Position numbers and translations under genes: made by a program | The notes under the pieces: model-generated | Databases searched by the model: none | What the model saw: only the letters and a program-made list of their open reading frames with translations | Told to the model about the DNA's origin: nothing | Shown: positions 17,396-26,485 of the stretch, piece by piece | Layout: each line of letters opens with the position of its first letter | Position numbering within the stretch: the stretch's first letter is position 1 | Assembly: GCF_900142435.1 (NCBI RefSeq) | Contig: NZ_LT670846.1 | Span: forward strand, 1,268,750-1,332,749 | DNA length: 64,000 nucleotides | Source: Thermocrinis minervae | GTDB lineage: Bacteria > Aquificota > Aquificia > Aquificales > Aquificaceae | Reading direction: 5' to 3'

Positions 17396-17903
17396 CTTTA
17401 ATTATCTTCTTTATGTCCTCCTCTATCTCCCTGTATACTCCAAACCTTACTTTGCACACCTTACCGTCCTTGCCCAACAGGTAAGAGGTAGGGAAGCCCA
17501 TAAGACCCGTCTTCTTGGCTACTTCCTCGTTACCCAGGAGCACCTCAAAGGATATCCTCTCTTTACTAAGGTAATCCTTAAGGTTTTCCTTGTTCTCATC
17601 CATGTTCACGGCAAGTATGACAAAACCGTCTTCCTTGTATCTTTGATAGACTTTTTCAAACATGGGCATCTCTTCCCTACAAGGCGGGCACCATGTTGCC
17701 CAAAAGTTAAGCAAGACAACCTTACCCCTGTAGTCGTTAAGGGATACCTTTCTACCCTGGAGGTCTGTAAAGGTCAAGTCTTGCAGGTTTGGAATGTTAC
17801 CCTGCGTAGGTGCAATTGCTGTATCCTCCCTTTCATGCAGGTATCCAGCTACAAGTATGAGCACTATTAAAATACCGCCCAGCAAAAGGCTTAGCTTCCT
17901 CAT
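17379..17903 (-). CDS. TlpA/ResA-type thiol-disulfide oxidoreductase
   Basis: 174 residues: N-terminal membrane anchor (LLLGGILIVLILVAGYL), then a thioredoxin fold with the active site WCPPC in FWATWCPPCREEMP and the cis-proline segment GFPTSYL. Such proteins reduce apocytochrome c cysteines before heme attachment, or other exported thiols. ResB and CcdA, partners in that pathway, are encoded elsewhere in the window. Overlaps fetB by 17 bp. Confidence 0.88.
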   Translation of the reverse strand: MRKLSLLLGGILIVLILVAGYLHEREDTAIAPTQGNIPNLQDLTFTDLQGRKVSLNDYRGKVVLLNFWATWCPPCREEMPMFEKVYQRYKEDGFVILAVNMDENKENLKDYLSKERISFEVLLGNEEVAKKTGLMGFPTSYLLGKDGKVCKVRFGVYREIEEDIKKIIKDGGSC

Positions 17904-17945
17904 AGGTGTTTAATATAAGACCATTAGAATAAAATACTTTAGGCC
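17904..17945. promoter_or_regulatory. divergent promoter region tlpA | yicC
   Basis: 42 bp between start codons. On the minus strand TATATT (17917-17912) ends 8 nt before the tlpA ATG, giving an almost leaderless transcript. On the plus strand TAGAAT (17925-17930) lies 15 nt before the yicC ATG. No convincing -35 box is seen. Confidence 0.4.
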
Positions 17946-18794
17946 ATGCAAAGTATGACGGGATTCGGCAAGGCAACCTTGGAGGGAACTTCTTGGAACG
18001 TTTCTGTTCTCATAAGGAGCCTAAACGGAAAGGGTCTTGAGCTCTTCTTCAAATCGAACATAAACCTCCTTCCTCTAGAGATGGAGCTAAGAAACAGGAC
18101 AAAGGAACGCATAAGGAGAGGAAGCCTCACGGTACAGGTAGAAGCACTAGCTAAGAGGATACCTCTAGAGCTAAACCCTGAAGCCGTAAAGGAAGGAGTC
18201 AGGTTCGTAAGGGCACTAAGCCAGGACATAGGTCTTAACCTCTCCGATGATGTTATCTTTCAAGTAGTCCTAAGGCTTATGGAAAGGACGAGGGAAGAAT
18301 TGGACGAAGAGCTAAAAGAGTTGATCTTACAAGCCTTTGATCTTGCCCTTGAGGAGCTCATAATCTCACGGAAAAAGGAGGGAGAAGAGTTAAAGAAGGA
18401 CATCCAGGAGAAGTTAAGCCAGATAGTAGAGGAGTTTGAGAAGATAAAGGAAAAGAGGCATGAAGTCTTTGAAGCCCTAAAGAAAAGGCTCCTGGAGAAG
18501 GCTCAAGAGCTATCCCTTGACGAAAAAGATCCACTGCTCATAAACGAAATGACCTTCCTACTATCCCGCATAGATGTGGAAGAAGAAGTATCACGCTTTG
18601 AGATACACCTTAGGAGATTTCAAGAGCTTCTAGATGCAGATGGTGAAGTAGGAAAACGCATGGAGTTCTTGCTCCAGGAGCTTCACAGGGAGATAAACAC
18701 CCTAGGCAACAAAATGCCAGAGCTTTCTCCACACGTAGTGAACATAAAAGTCAACATAGACAGGCTAAAGCAGCAGTGTGCAAACGTAGAGTAA
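17946..18794 (+). CDS. yicC: YicC-family endoribonuclease
   Basis: 282 residues. The N-terminus MQSMTGFGKATLEG and the segment SLNGKGLELFFK match the conserved start of the YicC family; the C-terminal DUF1732 part shows LLQELHREINTLGNKM. Members have been reported as endoribonucleases acting on RNA in stress and stationary phase. Full length; followed after 19 bp by prxQ. Confidence 0.92.
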   Translation: MQSMTGFGKATLEGTSWNVSVLIRSLNGKGLELFFKSNINLLPLEMELRNRTKERIRRGSLTVQVEALAKRIPLELNPEAVKEGVRFVRALSQDIGLNLSDDVIFQVVLRLMERTREELDEELKELILQAFDLALEELIISRKKEGEELKKDIQEKLSQIVEEFEKIKEKRHEVFEALKKRLLEKAQELSLDEKDPLLINEMTFLLSRIDVEEEVSRFEIHLRRFQELLDADGEVGKRMEFLLQELHREINTLGNKMPELSPHVVNIKVNIDRLKQQCANVE

Positions 18795-18813
18795 AAGTTT
18801 TATACTTTTCATC

Positions 18814-19290
18814 ATGGGAGAGTTAAAGGAAGGTCAAAAGGCTCCAGATTTCTGTCTTAAGGGTATAGATAAGGAAGGGAAAGAGATAGAGTTCTGCTTG
18901 TCTAAACACCTTGGTAAGAAGCTAATCGTCTACTTTTACCCTAAGGATAACACTCCAGGATGCACGCAGGAAGCCTGCGACTTTAGGGACAGCTTGTCCA
19001 CCTTGGAAAGCATGGGCTACACGGTAGTAGGTATAAGCCCAGACAGCCTTGATTCACATAGGAAGTTTAAAGAGAAGTACGGGCTTAACTTCATCCTCTT
19101 GTCAGACGAAGACAAGCAAGTGGCCAAACTATACGGTGCATACGGTAAGAAGAAGATGTACGGTAAAGAAACAGAAGGTATCATAAGGAGTACCTTTGTC
19201 ATAGACGAGAAAGGTAACATAGTTCTGGCCCTATACAACGTAAAGGCAAAGGGTCATGTTCAGGATCTTCTAAAAAGGCTACCTAAATGA
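18814..19290 (+). CDS. bcp: thioredoxin-dependent peroxiredoxin (Bcp/PrxQ)
   Basis: 158 residues. Peroxidatic Cys50 and resolving Cys55 sit in NTPGCTQEAC, the one-subunit two-cysteine arrangement of PrxQ. It reduces hydroperoxides in the cytoplasm with thioredoxin. TATACT (18801-18806) ends 7 nt before the ATG, suggesting its own near-leaderless promoter. Overlaps sppA by 4 bp. Confidence 0.95.
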   Translation: MGELKEGQKAPDFCLKGIDKEGKEIEFCLSKHLGKKLIVYFYPKDNTPGCTQEACDFRDSLSTLESMGYTVVGISPDSLDSHRKFKEKYGLNFILLSDEDKQVAKLYGAYGKKKMYGKETEGIIRSTFVIDEKGNIVLALYNVKAKGHVQDLLKRLPK

Positions 19291-20117
19291 GATGGATCAA
19301 AAGGATACTGCTGTTCCTTATAATCCTTCTGATGGGCATCTTCCTAGGTTCCATACTGTCCCGCATACCTGTAGGAGAAAGGATAGCTGTTCTGGAGATA
19401 AAGGGAGTTATAACAGACTCTACTTATTATGTGCAGAAGCTTGAAGAGTTAAGGAAAGATCAGAGTGTGAAAGCCATAGTCCTTAGAGTTGACTCTCCAG
19501 GTGGTTCTGTGGGAGCTTCTCAGGAAATATACAGGGCTGTGGAGAGGGTTAGGAAAGATGGAAAGCCTGTGGTAGTCTCCATGGGCAGCGTGGCGGCTTC
19601 GGGGGGTTATTACGTTTCAGCTCCTGCCAACTACATACTGGCCAACCCCGGCACCATAACGGGAAGCATAGGGGTAATAGTCCAGCATATAGAGTACAAA
19701 CAGCTCCTGGAAAAGCTTGGCATAAAGGCATCGGCCATAAAAACGGGCCAATTTAAGGATACCCTTTCTCCCTTTAGGGAGCTAACACCTCAGGAAAGAG
19801 AGTACCTACAGAAGACCATAGAGGATACCTACCAGCAGTTTCTGGATGCCATCTTACGCTACAGAAAGATAGAGAAAGAAAAGCTCCTTGAGGTCGCAGA
19901 CGGAAGGATACTCACGGGAAGGCAAGCCAAAGAGTTAGGGCTCGTGGACGACTTAGGAAACATCCAGGACGCTATAGACAAGGCAAAGGAGCTGGCTAAA
20001 GTACCACAGGCCAGGGTCTTTTATGTAGGAGAAAGCAAGGGTATTCTGAAAAAGCTGATGGGGAACGACATGGATTCCATCTTTAACGGCTTCATGTTTT
20101 ACTATCTTATGAGGTAA
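19287..20117 (+). CDS. sppA: signal peptide peptidase SppA (short form)
   Basis: 276 residues, the half-length form of Gram-positive and thermophile SppA. One N-terminal membrane anchor, then a serine/lysine protease: nucleophile Ser105 in SVAASGGYYV, oxyanion glycines in DSPGGSVGAS, and the general-base lysine in the AIKTGQFKD segment. It degrades leftover signal peptides in the membrane. Operon with bcp and resB. Confidence 0.93.
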   Translation: MRWIKRILLFLIILLMGIFLGSILSRIPVGERIAVLEIKGVITDSTYYVQKLEELRKDQSVKAIVLRVDSPGGSVGASQEIYRAVERVRKDGKPVVVSMGSVAASGGYYVSAPANYILANPGTITGSIGVIVQHIEYKQLLEKLGIKASAIKTGQFKDTLSPFRELTPQEREYLQKTIEDTYQQFLDAILRYRKIEKEKLLEVADGRILTGRQAKELGLVDDLGNIQDAIDKAKELAKVPQARVFYVGESKGILKKLMGNDMDSIFNGFMFYYLMR

Positions 20118-20120
20118 AGA

Positions 20121-21749
20121 ATGCTAAAAGGCTATCCCCTCTTCATAGTTTCCTTCCTGCTTTTCATAGGTACTCTTATAGTAGGACTTTTCCACCTTAA
20201 GGAGCGTGGAAGTCTTTACTACCTTGTCCTTTCTTTAACTGGCGCATTCTTTCTGTACGGCGTGGGAAGTTTCTTGGTTGAAGCCTTCAAAAGTCTTCTG
20301 GAGGACTACAGGAAACACCGCAGCATCCTGTCCTTCCTTTATGACTTTTTCGCATCCTTAAAGCTAGCCATATTCTTGATGATAGCCCTAGGTTTGCTCT
20401 CCATGCTTGGCTCTACGTACATACAGCAGGGTCAACCTTTTGAGTTCTACATTAACCGCTATGGTAAGGAGTTAGGTCTTTGGTTCTGGAAGCTTTGGCT
20501 TACGGATGTCTTTCACTCTTGGTATTACATACTTTTCTTGGTACTTCTTGCCTTAAACCTTATCGTATGTTCCATAAAGAGGCTTCCACCCATCTGGAGA
20601 CAAACCTTTAGTCCTGAGAGGTTCCAAAAACTTGACGAAAGGATGGAAAAGCATCTAAAGGCTCTCTCCTTTAGGGTCTACCCTTCTGAAGAGAAGATAG
20701 TTAACCTACTGCATAGGTTAGGCTTTAGGGTCTTTGTGCAAAAAGAAGGTGATAGGACTTATCTGTACGGAGAAAAAGGCAAATATTCAAGGCTGGGCGT
20801 GTATGTAGTTCATATTGGCCTTCTTGTGATAATGGCCGGTGCCCTTGTAGACGCACTTTTCGGTGTGAGAGGATCCCTAGTGGTGGCAGAAGGCTCAAGC
20901 TCCAACAGTCTTGTAATACCCTCTAAAGGGAAAACCTTAGACTTACCCTTTAGAGTAGAGCTTGAAAAGTTTCACATAGTCACCTACGAGGAGGAGGCAC
21001 AAAGACAGGGTAAGAAGGTGGACCCAAGGATAAAGGACAACATCGCCAGCTTTGAGAGCAGGATAAGGATAATAGATGGAGGTAGGGTAGTAAAGGAGGG
21101 TCTTGTGGCTGTCAACCACCCCATAACCTACAAGGGTTACAGAATATATCAAGCTACGTATGGTCTCACTGGAGAGGTGGGAAGGGCAAAACTCGCCGTG
21201 TTTGACAGCAAGATCCTTAGAGAAGAGAAGAACCCACAGAAGGCCTTCTTAGGTGAAGTGGAGCTTGTAGCAGGAAAGGTGTCAGAGTACAGAAACATGC
21301 TCATAGCCATAGACAGATCTGTGCTAAATCTGGAGAACCCTCAGTCCCAGGAGCTAAAGCCTGCGTTGATGCTTAAGGTCCTGATGGACGGAAAATCCTA
21401 CGATGTTCCAGTCATCTACAACCCACAGCTTACAGCAATAGCCTACGCTCAGCTGGGTCTTAGAGACTTTCCCTACTTCTTCATAATGCTTGATGCTGAA
21501 CCTAGATACTTTAGTGGCTTTCAGGTGTCCAGATACCCTGGCACCTGGCTCATATGGCTGGGCTCCATCCTCGTAGTGGGTGGCATGCTCCTAGCTTTCT
21601 ACACGGTCCACAGAAAGGTCTGGATGCGTTTAGAGGGTTCTACACTTGTGGTGGCCTTCTGGTCTCATAAGTTTAAGGAGGAGTTCAGGAAGCAGTTTAT
21701 AAAAGCCTTGGAGGAGGTACACGTAAAGGATGAAGGTGTTGTTGGTTGA
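20121..21749 (+). CDS. resB: ResB/Ccs1-type cytochrome c biogenesis protein
   Basis: 542 residues. Three N-terminal hydrophobic segments, the ResB hallmark FFASLKLAIFLMIALGLLSMLGS, a large external domain (about 200-480) and a fourth membrane segment near the C-terminus. ResB with CcsA forms the System II heme exporter and cytochrome c synthetase. CcsA is not in the window. The last bases overlap the receiver-like gene. Confidence 0.88.
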   Translation: MLKGYPLFIVSFLLFIGTLIVGLFHLKERGSLYYLVLSLTGAFFLYGVGSFLVEAFKSLLEDYRKHRSILSFLYDFFASLKLAIFLMIALGLLSMLGSTYIQQGQPFEFYINRYGKELGLWFWKLWLTDVFHSWYYILFLVLLALNLIVCSIKRLPPIWRQTFSPERFQKLDERMEKHLKALSFRVYPSEEKIVNLLHRLGFRVFVQKEGDRTYLYGEKGKYSRLGVYVVHIGLLVIMAGALVDALFGVRGSLVVAEGSSSNSLVIPSKGKTLDLPFRVELEKFHIVTYEEEAQRQGKKVDPRIKDNIASFESRIRIIDGGRVVKEGLVAVNHPITYKGYRIYQATYGLTGEVGRAKLAVFDSKILREEKNPQKAFLGEVELVAGKVSEYRNMLIAIDRSVLNLENPQSQELKPALMLKVLMDGKSYDVPVIYNPQLTAIAYAQLGLRDFPYFFIMLDAEPRYFSGFQVSRYPGTWLIWLGSILVVGGMLLAFYTVHRKVWMRLEGSTLVVAFWSHKFKEEFRKQFIKALEEVHVKDEGVVG

Positions 21750-22029
21750 ACCAAACCTTCTTATGCAGAGCAGGATAAAGAACGCCTTAAAGAACTTTGA
21801 TGTAAGAGTGGGTAAAGACTACAGTGGAGAGGATATAGTTCTCATAAACGCAGAACTCTCAGACCCTAACCTCATAAAGGAATTCAGAGAAAAAGGTGCC
21901 AAGGTGATAGCTTACTGCGGTCACAAGAACACAGACCTTATAAAAAAGTGTTACGAACTTGGAGCCCATATGGTGGTGCCGAACAGCAGGATGACAAATC
22001 CAGAAGAAGTTATCAAAAGCTTAATCTAA
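21730..22029 (+). CDS. degenerate CheY-like receiver domain protein
   Basis: 99 residues folding like a receiver: VLLVEPNLLMQSRIKNALKN at the start and KVIAYCGHKNTDLIKKCYELGAHMVV at the end. The acidic pair of strand 1 is reduced to Glu-Pro, and the phospho-accepting Asp of strand 3 is replaced (IVLINAEL). It therefore probably is not phosphorylated and may act as a binding module. The family is an inference from the fold pattern. Overlaps the end of resB; converges with argB (3' ends overlap by 9 bp). Confidence 0.6.
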   Translation: MKVLLVEPNLLMQSRIKNALKNFDVRVGKDYSGEDIVLINAELSDPNLIKEFREKGAKVIAYCGHKNTDLIKKCYELGAHMVVPNSRMTNPEEVIKSLI

Positions 22030-22920
22030 CACTATCTGTGTTCCTATACCCTCGTCTGTGAAGACTTCAAGGAGTATAGAGTGAGGAATCCTACCGTCTA
22101 TTATGTGGACCTTTTTAACACCTTGCCTAAGGGCTTCTAGAGAACTCTTTACCTTTGGAAGCATACCACCCTTTATAGTTCCCTCGTCTATAAGCTTTTT
22201 GGCTAGGCTCTCTGTAAGGGTTGATATGAGATTCCCTTGTGAATCTTTAACTCCTGGCGTGTCCGTTAAGAATATGAGCTTTTCTGCTTTTAAAGCCGTG
22301 GCTATACTGCATGCGGCGAGGTCTGCGTTTATGTTATAAGCTTCACCCTTTTCCCCCACACCCACCGGTGCTATAACGGGTATGTAGTTTTTCTCCATAA
22401 GAGTCTTAAGTAGGTCCGTGTTTACCTCCTCTACTTGGCCCACGTAACCTATGTCCTGATCTGGCACTTCCATACCAAGGCTTGAGAAATACTCTTCCTT
22501 ATTGAGTTTTCTAGCCCTTATAAGCCATCCATCCCTACCCGAGAGACCGACCGCATATATGCTCTTTCCCGAGTGGATGTTTATAAGAGAGGTTATGTCC
22601 TTGTTTATATCTCCGCTCAGAACCATCTCCACTACATGCATGGTTTTTTCATCCGTCTTCCTTATACCACCTACAAACTCTGGTTTTATGCCAAAAATCT
22701 CAAGGGTTTGGCTTATCTGAGGTCCACCACCGTGAACCACCACTACCTTTATACCTACGTATTTTAGAAGTACCACATCTTTAGCAAAGCTCTCCCGTAG
22801 CTCCTGCTGTAACATAGCAGAACCGCCGTACTTGATTACGAACACCTTGCCGTAGAATTCCCTTATGTAGGGTAAAGCTGATTGTAGAGTCCTTGCCTTC
22901 TGTATGAGATCTTCCATCAT
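22021..22920 (-). CDS. argB: N-acetylglutamate kinase ArgB
   Basis: About 299 residues from the ATG at 22920, whose ATGA overlaps the fabD stop. Upstream in-frame extension reads through fabD and is not real. Amino-acid-kinase motifs: FVIKYGGSAM, VVVHGGGPQIS, GLSGRDGWLI, NINADLAAC, FLTDTPGV, and KGGMLPKV. It phosphorylates N-acetylglutamate in arginine synthesis; argD lies at 57-58 kb. Confidence 0.96.
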   Translation of the reverse strand: MMEDLIQKARTLQSALPYIREFYGKVFVIKYGGSAMLQQELRESFAKDVVLLKYVGIKVVVVHGGGPQISQTLEIFGIKPEFVGGIRKTDEKTMHVVEMVLSGDINKDITSLINIHSGKSIYAVGLSGRDGWLIRARKLNKEEYFSSLGMEVPDQDIGYVGQVEEVNTDLLKTLMEKNYIPVIAPVGVGEKGEAYNINADLAACSIATALKAEKLIFLTDTPGVKDSQGNLISTLTESLAKKLIDEGTIKGGMLPKVKSSLEALRQGVKKVHIIDGRIPHSILLEVFTDEGIGTQIVLD

Positions 22921-23849
22921 GTTAGAACCTTCAGAACTTGCTCTACGTGTTCTACCTTCTCCACGTTCAAAACTCTGACATGAGGAACCGTCTGCTGGAT
23001 TAGCTTGCTGAGCACGTTCTTTGGACCTATCTCCACAAAGGTGTCTACACCTTGTTGTACCATGTAGAGCACACTCTGGTACCATCTCACCGGTGAAAAG
23101 ATCTGTCTGTATAGGTTTTCCCTTATCTCGGGTGCCATACGGTGTTCCCTTGCCGTGTAGTTCTGGACTATAGGTATGCTCACATTCTGGATGGGTGTTT
23201 GTGCCAGCTTTATCCGGAAAGCATCCGCTGCACTCTTCATAAGGGAACAGTGTGAAGGGACTGAGACCTTTAGAGGTATTACCTTGCCACCCATCTGTTT
23301 TGCTATCTCAGATGCCTTCTCTACAGCCTTCTTCTCACCAGCTATAACAGTTTGTTCTGGTGAGTTGTAATTGGCTGGCTCTACAATACCCTCATCTTGA
23401 GCAAGCCTACATATCTCTTCCACTTTCTCAGGTGGGAGCTTTAGGATAGCCGCCATCATACCCTTTCCTTCCTCTACAGCTTCCTGCATATACTTTCCCC
23501 TAAGGTGTGCCAGCCTTACAGCTTGAAACAGTTCTACACCACCCGCCACAAGAAGAGCTGTATACTCTCCCAGAGAGTGTCCAGCTACATAATCGGGCTT
23601 AGGAAGGCCAAGGCTGGTAAGTACCGAGTATATGGCATAGGAGACGGTGAGTATGGCAGGCTGTGTGTTTACCGTCCTGTTTAGCTCTTCCTCTGGACCT
23701 CTGAATATGATGTCCGATAGGTTGTACCTAAGGGCCGTCTCGGCCGAATGGAACACGTCAGAAGCCTGCGAAAACTCTCGGTAAAAGTCGTACCCCATAC
23801 CTACGTACTGAGAACCTTGTCCAGGAAAAACGTAGGCTATCTTCCTCAT
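22917..23849 (-). CDS. fabD: malonyl-CoA:ACP transacylase FabD
   Basis: 310 residues. Nucleophile Ser92 in GHSLGEYTAL, N-terminal FPGQGSQYVGMG, and the catalytic His in VPSHCSLM near residue 197. Transfers malonyl groups to acyl carrier protein for fatty acid synthesis. No other fab gene is adjacent; it sits between the Ski2-like helicase and argB. Confidence 0.97.
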   Translation of the reverse strand: MRKIAYVFPGQGSQYVGMGYDFYREFSQASDVFHSAETALRYNLSDIIFRGPEEELNRTVNTQPAILTVSYAIYSVLTSLGLPKPDYVAGHSLGEYTALLVAGGVELFQAVRLAHLRGKYMQEAVEEGKGMMAAILKLPPEKVEEICRLAQDEGIVEPANYNSPEQTVIAGEKKAVEKASEIAKQMGGKVIPLKVSVPSHCSLMKSAADAFRIKLAQTPIQNVSIPIVQNYTAREHRMAPEIRENLYRQIFSPVRWYQSVLYMVQQGVDTFVEIGPKNVLSKLIQQTVPHVRVLNVEKVEHVEQVLKVLT

Positions 23850-23856
23850 GGCTTAC

Positions 23857-26055
23857 TTATTTTAGCATCTCCTTAGCATACTCCAACAGCTCCGACTTTT
23901 TCATCTTCACAGCCTTCTCCCCTAAGGTAAAGAGCCCATAAGCTAGGAGTATATGGTCATCCATAAGGTAAGAGTCTTTTTGTAAATAGAGTTGTCTCAA
24001 TATGTTTTCCACTTCCCTTCTAGCGTCTCCATCTTTTAGCTTTCTGTATTCTGCATAAACTTCCACAAGCCTATTTTTGTCTAGCCTTTCCAAGAGATAC
24101 TCCACCTTGTCTAAGAATCCTGGGGGTCTTATACCCTCTTCGTGTAAAAATCTTTTTATGGCGTTTGCTCTAAAGTGTCCTATGCCTTTGACTCCACCTA
24201 TGGCAGCGTATTCTGGGCTTATACCATACTTAACCGAATGGCATACAGCCACTACATCCCTATGACTTATGTTCATAAGACCCTTAGCTCTTAGATCAAT
24301 AAGGTGTCTGAGTAAATGAAGGGCATCGGTACCTAAGGAAGAAAACTCTCCCGGCGGGTTCTTCAGGTTAGGGTACTTAAAGGTAAGACCTTCTACAAAA
24401 AACAGAAACTGGTCTGTGTTGTCTTGAAAACAGTTGTCACACGTAGCTAATAGCTTTCCTTGTACATACCATCGATCATCCTGAAAGCCTTCAAACTTTT
24501 CCAGGAAGCTAAAAAGAGAGTCGAACTTTTTAGGTATGAGTGGCCTTACAACAGCAGCAATAGGGAGATAAAGCCTGTACCTTTCTATACACCTTTCCAA
24601 CCTTCTTGGAGTCACACTAGCGCTTATACAAAAGATGCCCTTAGGTGTTAACTTCCAACCTTCAACATAACCCGATCGTAACAGAAAGTTAAGCTCATCC
24701 TCTATATGTCCTCTTTTTAACCATCTGTAAGAGTAAAACTTTTCAAGAAAGCTTATAAACCTTGCTCCTTGGTAGTGTATAGCAAGAAGTAGAAGCAAAC
24801 CTATACTATCCAAATCTCCCAGCTTTTCATCGCTTACGAGTGTCTGGCTGTTGAAGTGCTGCACCTTCTGTTCGGAAATCCCATAGGCTAGTCTCACAGA
24901 ATATCCCTTTTCCCTTATACCAAAGCGTCCAGCTCTACCTTCCATCTGCAGGATGTCTAGAGGATCTGGAGATAAATGAATTCTTGACCCTTCTCTCCTC
25001 GGCCTTATAAGGATGATCACCCTGTCGGCAGGGAGGTTTACACCATAAGCGAGCGTCTGAGTGGCTATAAGCACATCCAGCAAACCATCCCTGAAGGCAT
25101 GCTCTATTTCTTCTCTTTCTTCCTTAGGAACGTCTGCGTTGTGGAAGGCCATCTCTGCTTCTTTAGTCTGGTTTTGCTTCTCAAAGGGAACTGTTTCGTT
25201 CAATATCCCTATCTTTTCCTCGTTTGCTACGCGCAAAAGCTCCCAACCTATCCTCTTTGATGGAACAAAGACTATGACCTTTTCTCCAGGCCTCTTATAG
25301 TGATACAGAGCTTCTAAGAGCCCACGGGCAATTCTTTCAGTGTTATCCATAGACGTGCCCTTTGGCGTGTACTTAGAAAGCGTGTCCACTTGGATCTCAA
25401 GCTCTGTAGGTCTCCAAAAACATTCCACGAATAGTCTGGCAGAAATGTACTCGGCCAACTTATAAGCTTCGGGAAGTGTTCCAGACATACCGAGCAAGTC
25501 TATGCCCATCTGTAGAGCATATGCTAGTATCTCCTCTACTACCCACTTTTTGCGCATCTGGTGTATCTCGTCTACCACTAGACAGGAAACATCACCAAGC
25601 CAACCTGCCCTGTTTCTCATGGAACTGACCAGGTACTCATAAGTGCATACTATTAGCTGGCCCTTTATAGGTTTGTAAGCTTCAAGTATCTTATCTCCTG
25701 TCCTTAGCTCTACCTCCGTGTAATACCTTCTAAACTCTACAGCCTTCTCGTTGACGAGGGCCTTGGTAGGTGCACAGTATACCTTTAACCCTTCCTTGTT
25801 CATCATAAACAGATATGCCAAAAGGCTTTTGCCAGCAGATGTAGGTGCACTAACCAGGGCGCTACCAGAAGTGTAGTAGTGATAGAAAGCCGTTTGAAGG
25901 GGGTTCAACGCTGGATAGGGAATTTTAGGATCTACCACGTAAGAAGGTACTGGTTCAAACTCAACCTTCTGGTTGTTTACCTCCAGAATCACCTTTCCGT
26001 ATGGAGGCTTTATAAAGAACCTGCTCTCGGGCAAAACCCTTACAGTTTTTGCCAT
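23857..26055 (-). CDS. Ski2/Hel308-like superfamily 2 helicase
   Basis: 732 residues. Walker A in APTSAGKSLLA, motif II VVDEIHQM (DEIH), motif III SGTLPEA, motif V TLAYGVNLPADRVI, motif VI QMEGRAGRFG. The C-terminal part has a winged-helix-like stretch and a helix-hairpin-helix-like segment (GIGHFRANAIKRFL) with CDNC near residue 545. The order of motifs matches Ski2-like helicases such as Hel308, which unwind forked DNA, or RNA helicases of the same group. Its neighbour rbfA (16-bp overlap) hints at, but does not prove, an RNA role. Confidence 0.85.
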   Translation of the reverse strand: MAKTVRVLPESRFFIKPPYGKVILEVNNQKVEFEPVPSYVVDPKIPYPALNPLQTAFYHYYTSGSALVSAPTSAGKSLLAYLFMMNKEGLKVYCAPTKALVNEKAVEFRRYYTEVELRTGDKILEAYKPIKGQLIVCTYEYLVSSMRNRAGWLGDVSCLVVDEIHQMRKKWVVEEILAYALQMGIDLLGMSGTLPEAYKLAEYISARLFVECFWRPTELEIQVDTLSKYTPKGTSMDNTERIARGLLEALYHYKRPGEKVIVFVPSKRIGWELLRVANEEKIGILNETVPFEKQNQTKEAEMAFHNADVPKEEREEIEHAFRDGLLDVLIATQTLAYGVNLPADRVIILIRPRREGSRIHLSPDPLDILQMEGRAGRFGIREKGYSVRLAYGISEQKVQHFNSQTLVSDEKLGDLDSIGLLLLLAIHYQGARFISFLEKFYSYRWLKRGHIEDELNFLLRSGYVEGWKLTPKGIFCISASVTPRRLERCIERYRLYLPIAAVVRPLIPKKFDSLFSFLEKFEGFQDDRWYVQGKLLATCDNCFQDNTDQFLFFVEGLTFKYPNLKNPPGEFSSLGTDALHLLRHLIDLRAKGLMNISHRDVVAVCHSVKYGISPEYAAIGGVKGIGHFRANAIKRFLHEEGIRPPGFLDKVEYLLERLDKNRLVEVYAEYRKLKDGDARREVENILRQLYLQKDSYLMDDHILLAYGLFTLGEKAVKMKKSELLEYAKEMLK

Positions 26056-26360
26056 ATCTTTTCAAAGTACTTGAGGTCTTTGTCAACCTTAAAGTTTATG
26101 TCAGGCACTTTTCTTAGGCTTAGGTTTTTCGCCAGGTACCATCTTATCTCCTTTTTGCTAGATTCCAACCTTTTCTTGGCCTCCTCTTCCTTTCCCTCCT
26201 CAAGAGTAGTGAAAAAAACTAAAAGATTCTGAAGGTCTGGAGTTATCTCAACCCGCGTTATGACTACGGATCTTAAAAGAGAATCTTCAGTCTCATAGAG
26301 TAGGTAGTTGGCTAATTCTTCCTTTATCTGCGATCTTAATCTTTCTATTCTTATGTTCAT
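26040..26360 (-). CDS. rbfA: ribosome-binding factor A
   Basis: 106 residues with the RbfA KH-like pattern: RSQIKEELANYLL, VVITRVEITPDLQNLLVFF, and RWYLAKNLSLRKVPDINFKVD. Helps mature the 30S subunit 5' end of 16S rRNA. The ATG lies 7 nt after the encoded CCA end of tRNA-Ala with no ribosome binding site, so its mRNA 5' end is probably made by tRNA 3' processing. Confidence 0.93.
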   Translation of the reverse strand: MNIRIERLRSQIKEELANYLLYETEDSLLRSVVITRVEITPDLQNLLVFFTTLEEGKEEEAKKRLESSKKEIRWYLAKNLSLRKVPDINFKVDKDLKYFEKIWQKL

Positions 26361-26367
26361 GACTTTT

Positions 26368-26442
26368 TGGTGGAGCGGAGGGGATTTGAACCCCCGACCT
26401 CCTACACGCCAAGCAGGCGCTCTCCCGCTGAGCTACCGCCCC
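26368..26442 (-). tRNA. tRNA-Ala (GGC)
   Basis: Cloverleaf on the minus strand: acceptor GGGGCGG/CCGCTCC with one G-T pair, D arm TAGCTCAGCGGGAGAGC, anticodon stem CCTGC/GTAGG with loop TTGGCGT (anticodon GGC), T stem GGGGG/TCCCC-type pairing with loop TTCAAAT, discriminator A, and an encoded CCA (26370-26368). First gene of the rbfA operon. Confidence 0.95.
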
Positions 26443-26485
26443 TTGACATATATAATTATATAATCTTTTTCCGGAGGGTGGAAGT

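Noticed and set aside
22921-23085. N-terminal extension of argB
   Set aside because: It reads fabD out of frame; the ATGA overlap at 22920 gives the normal ArgB length.
26443-26464. TTGACA and TATAAT near tRNA-Ala as a promoter of the OmpA gene
   Set aside because: The spacer is only 10 bp, too short for a sigma-70-type promoter.
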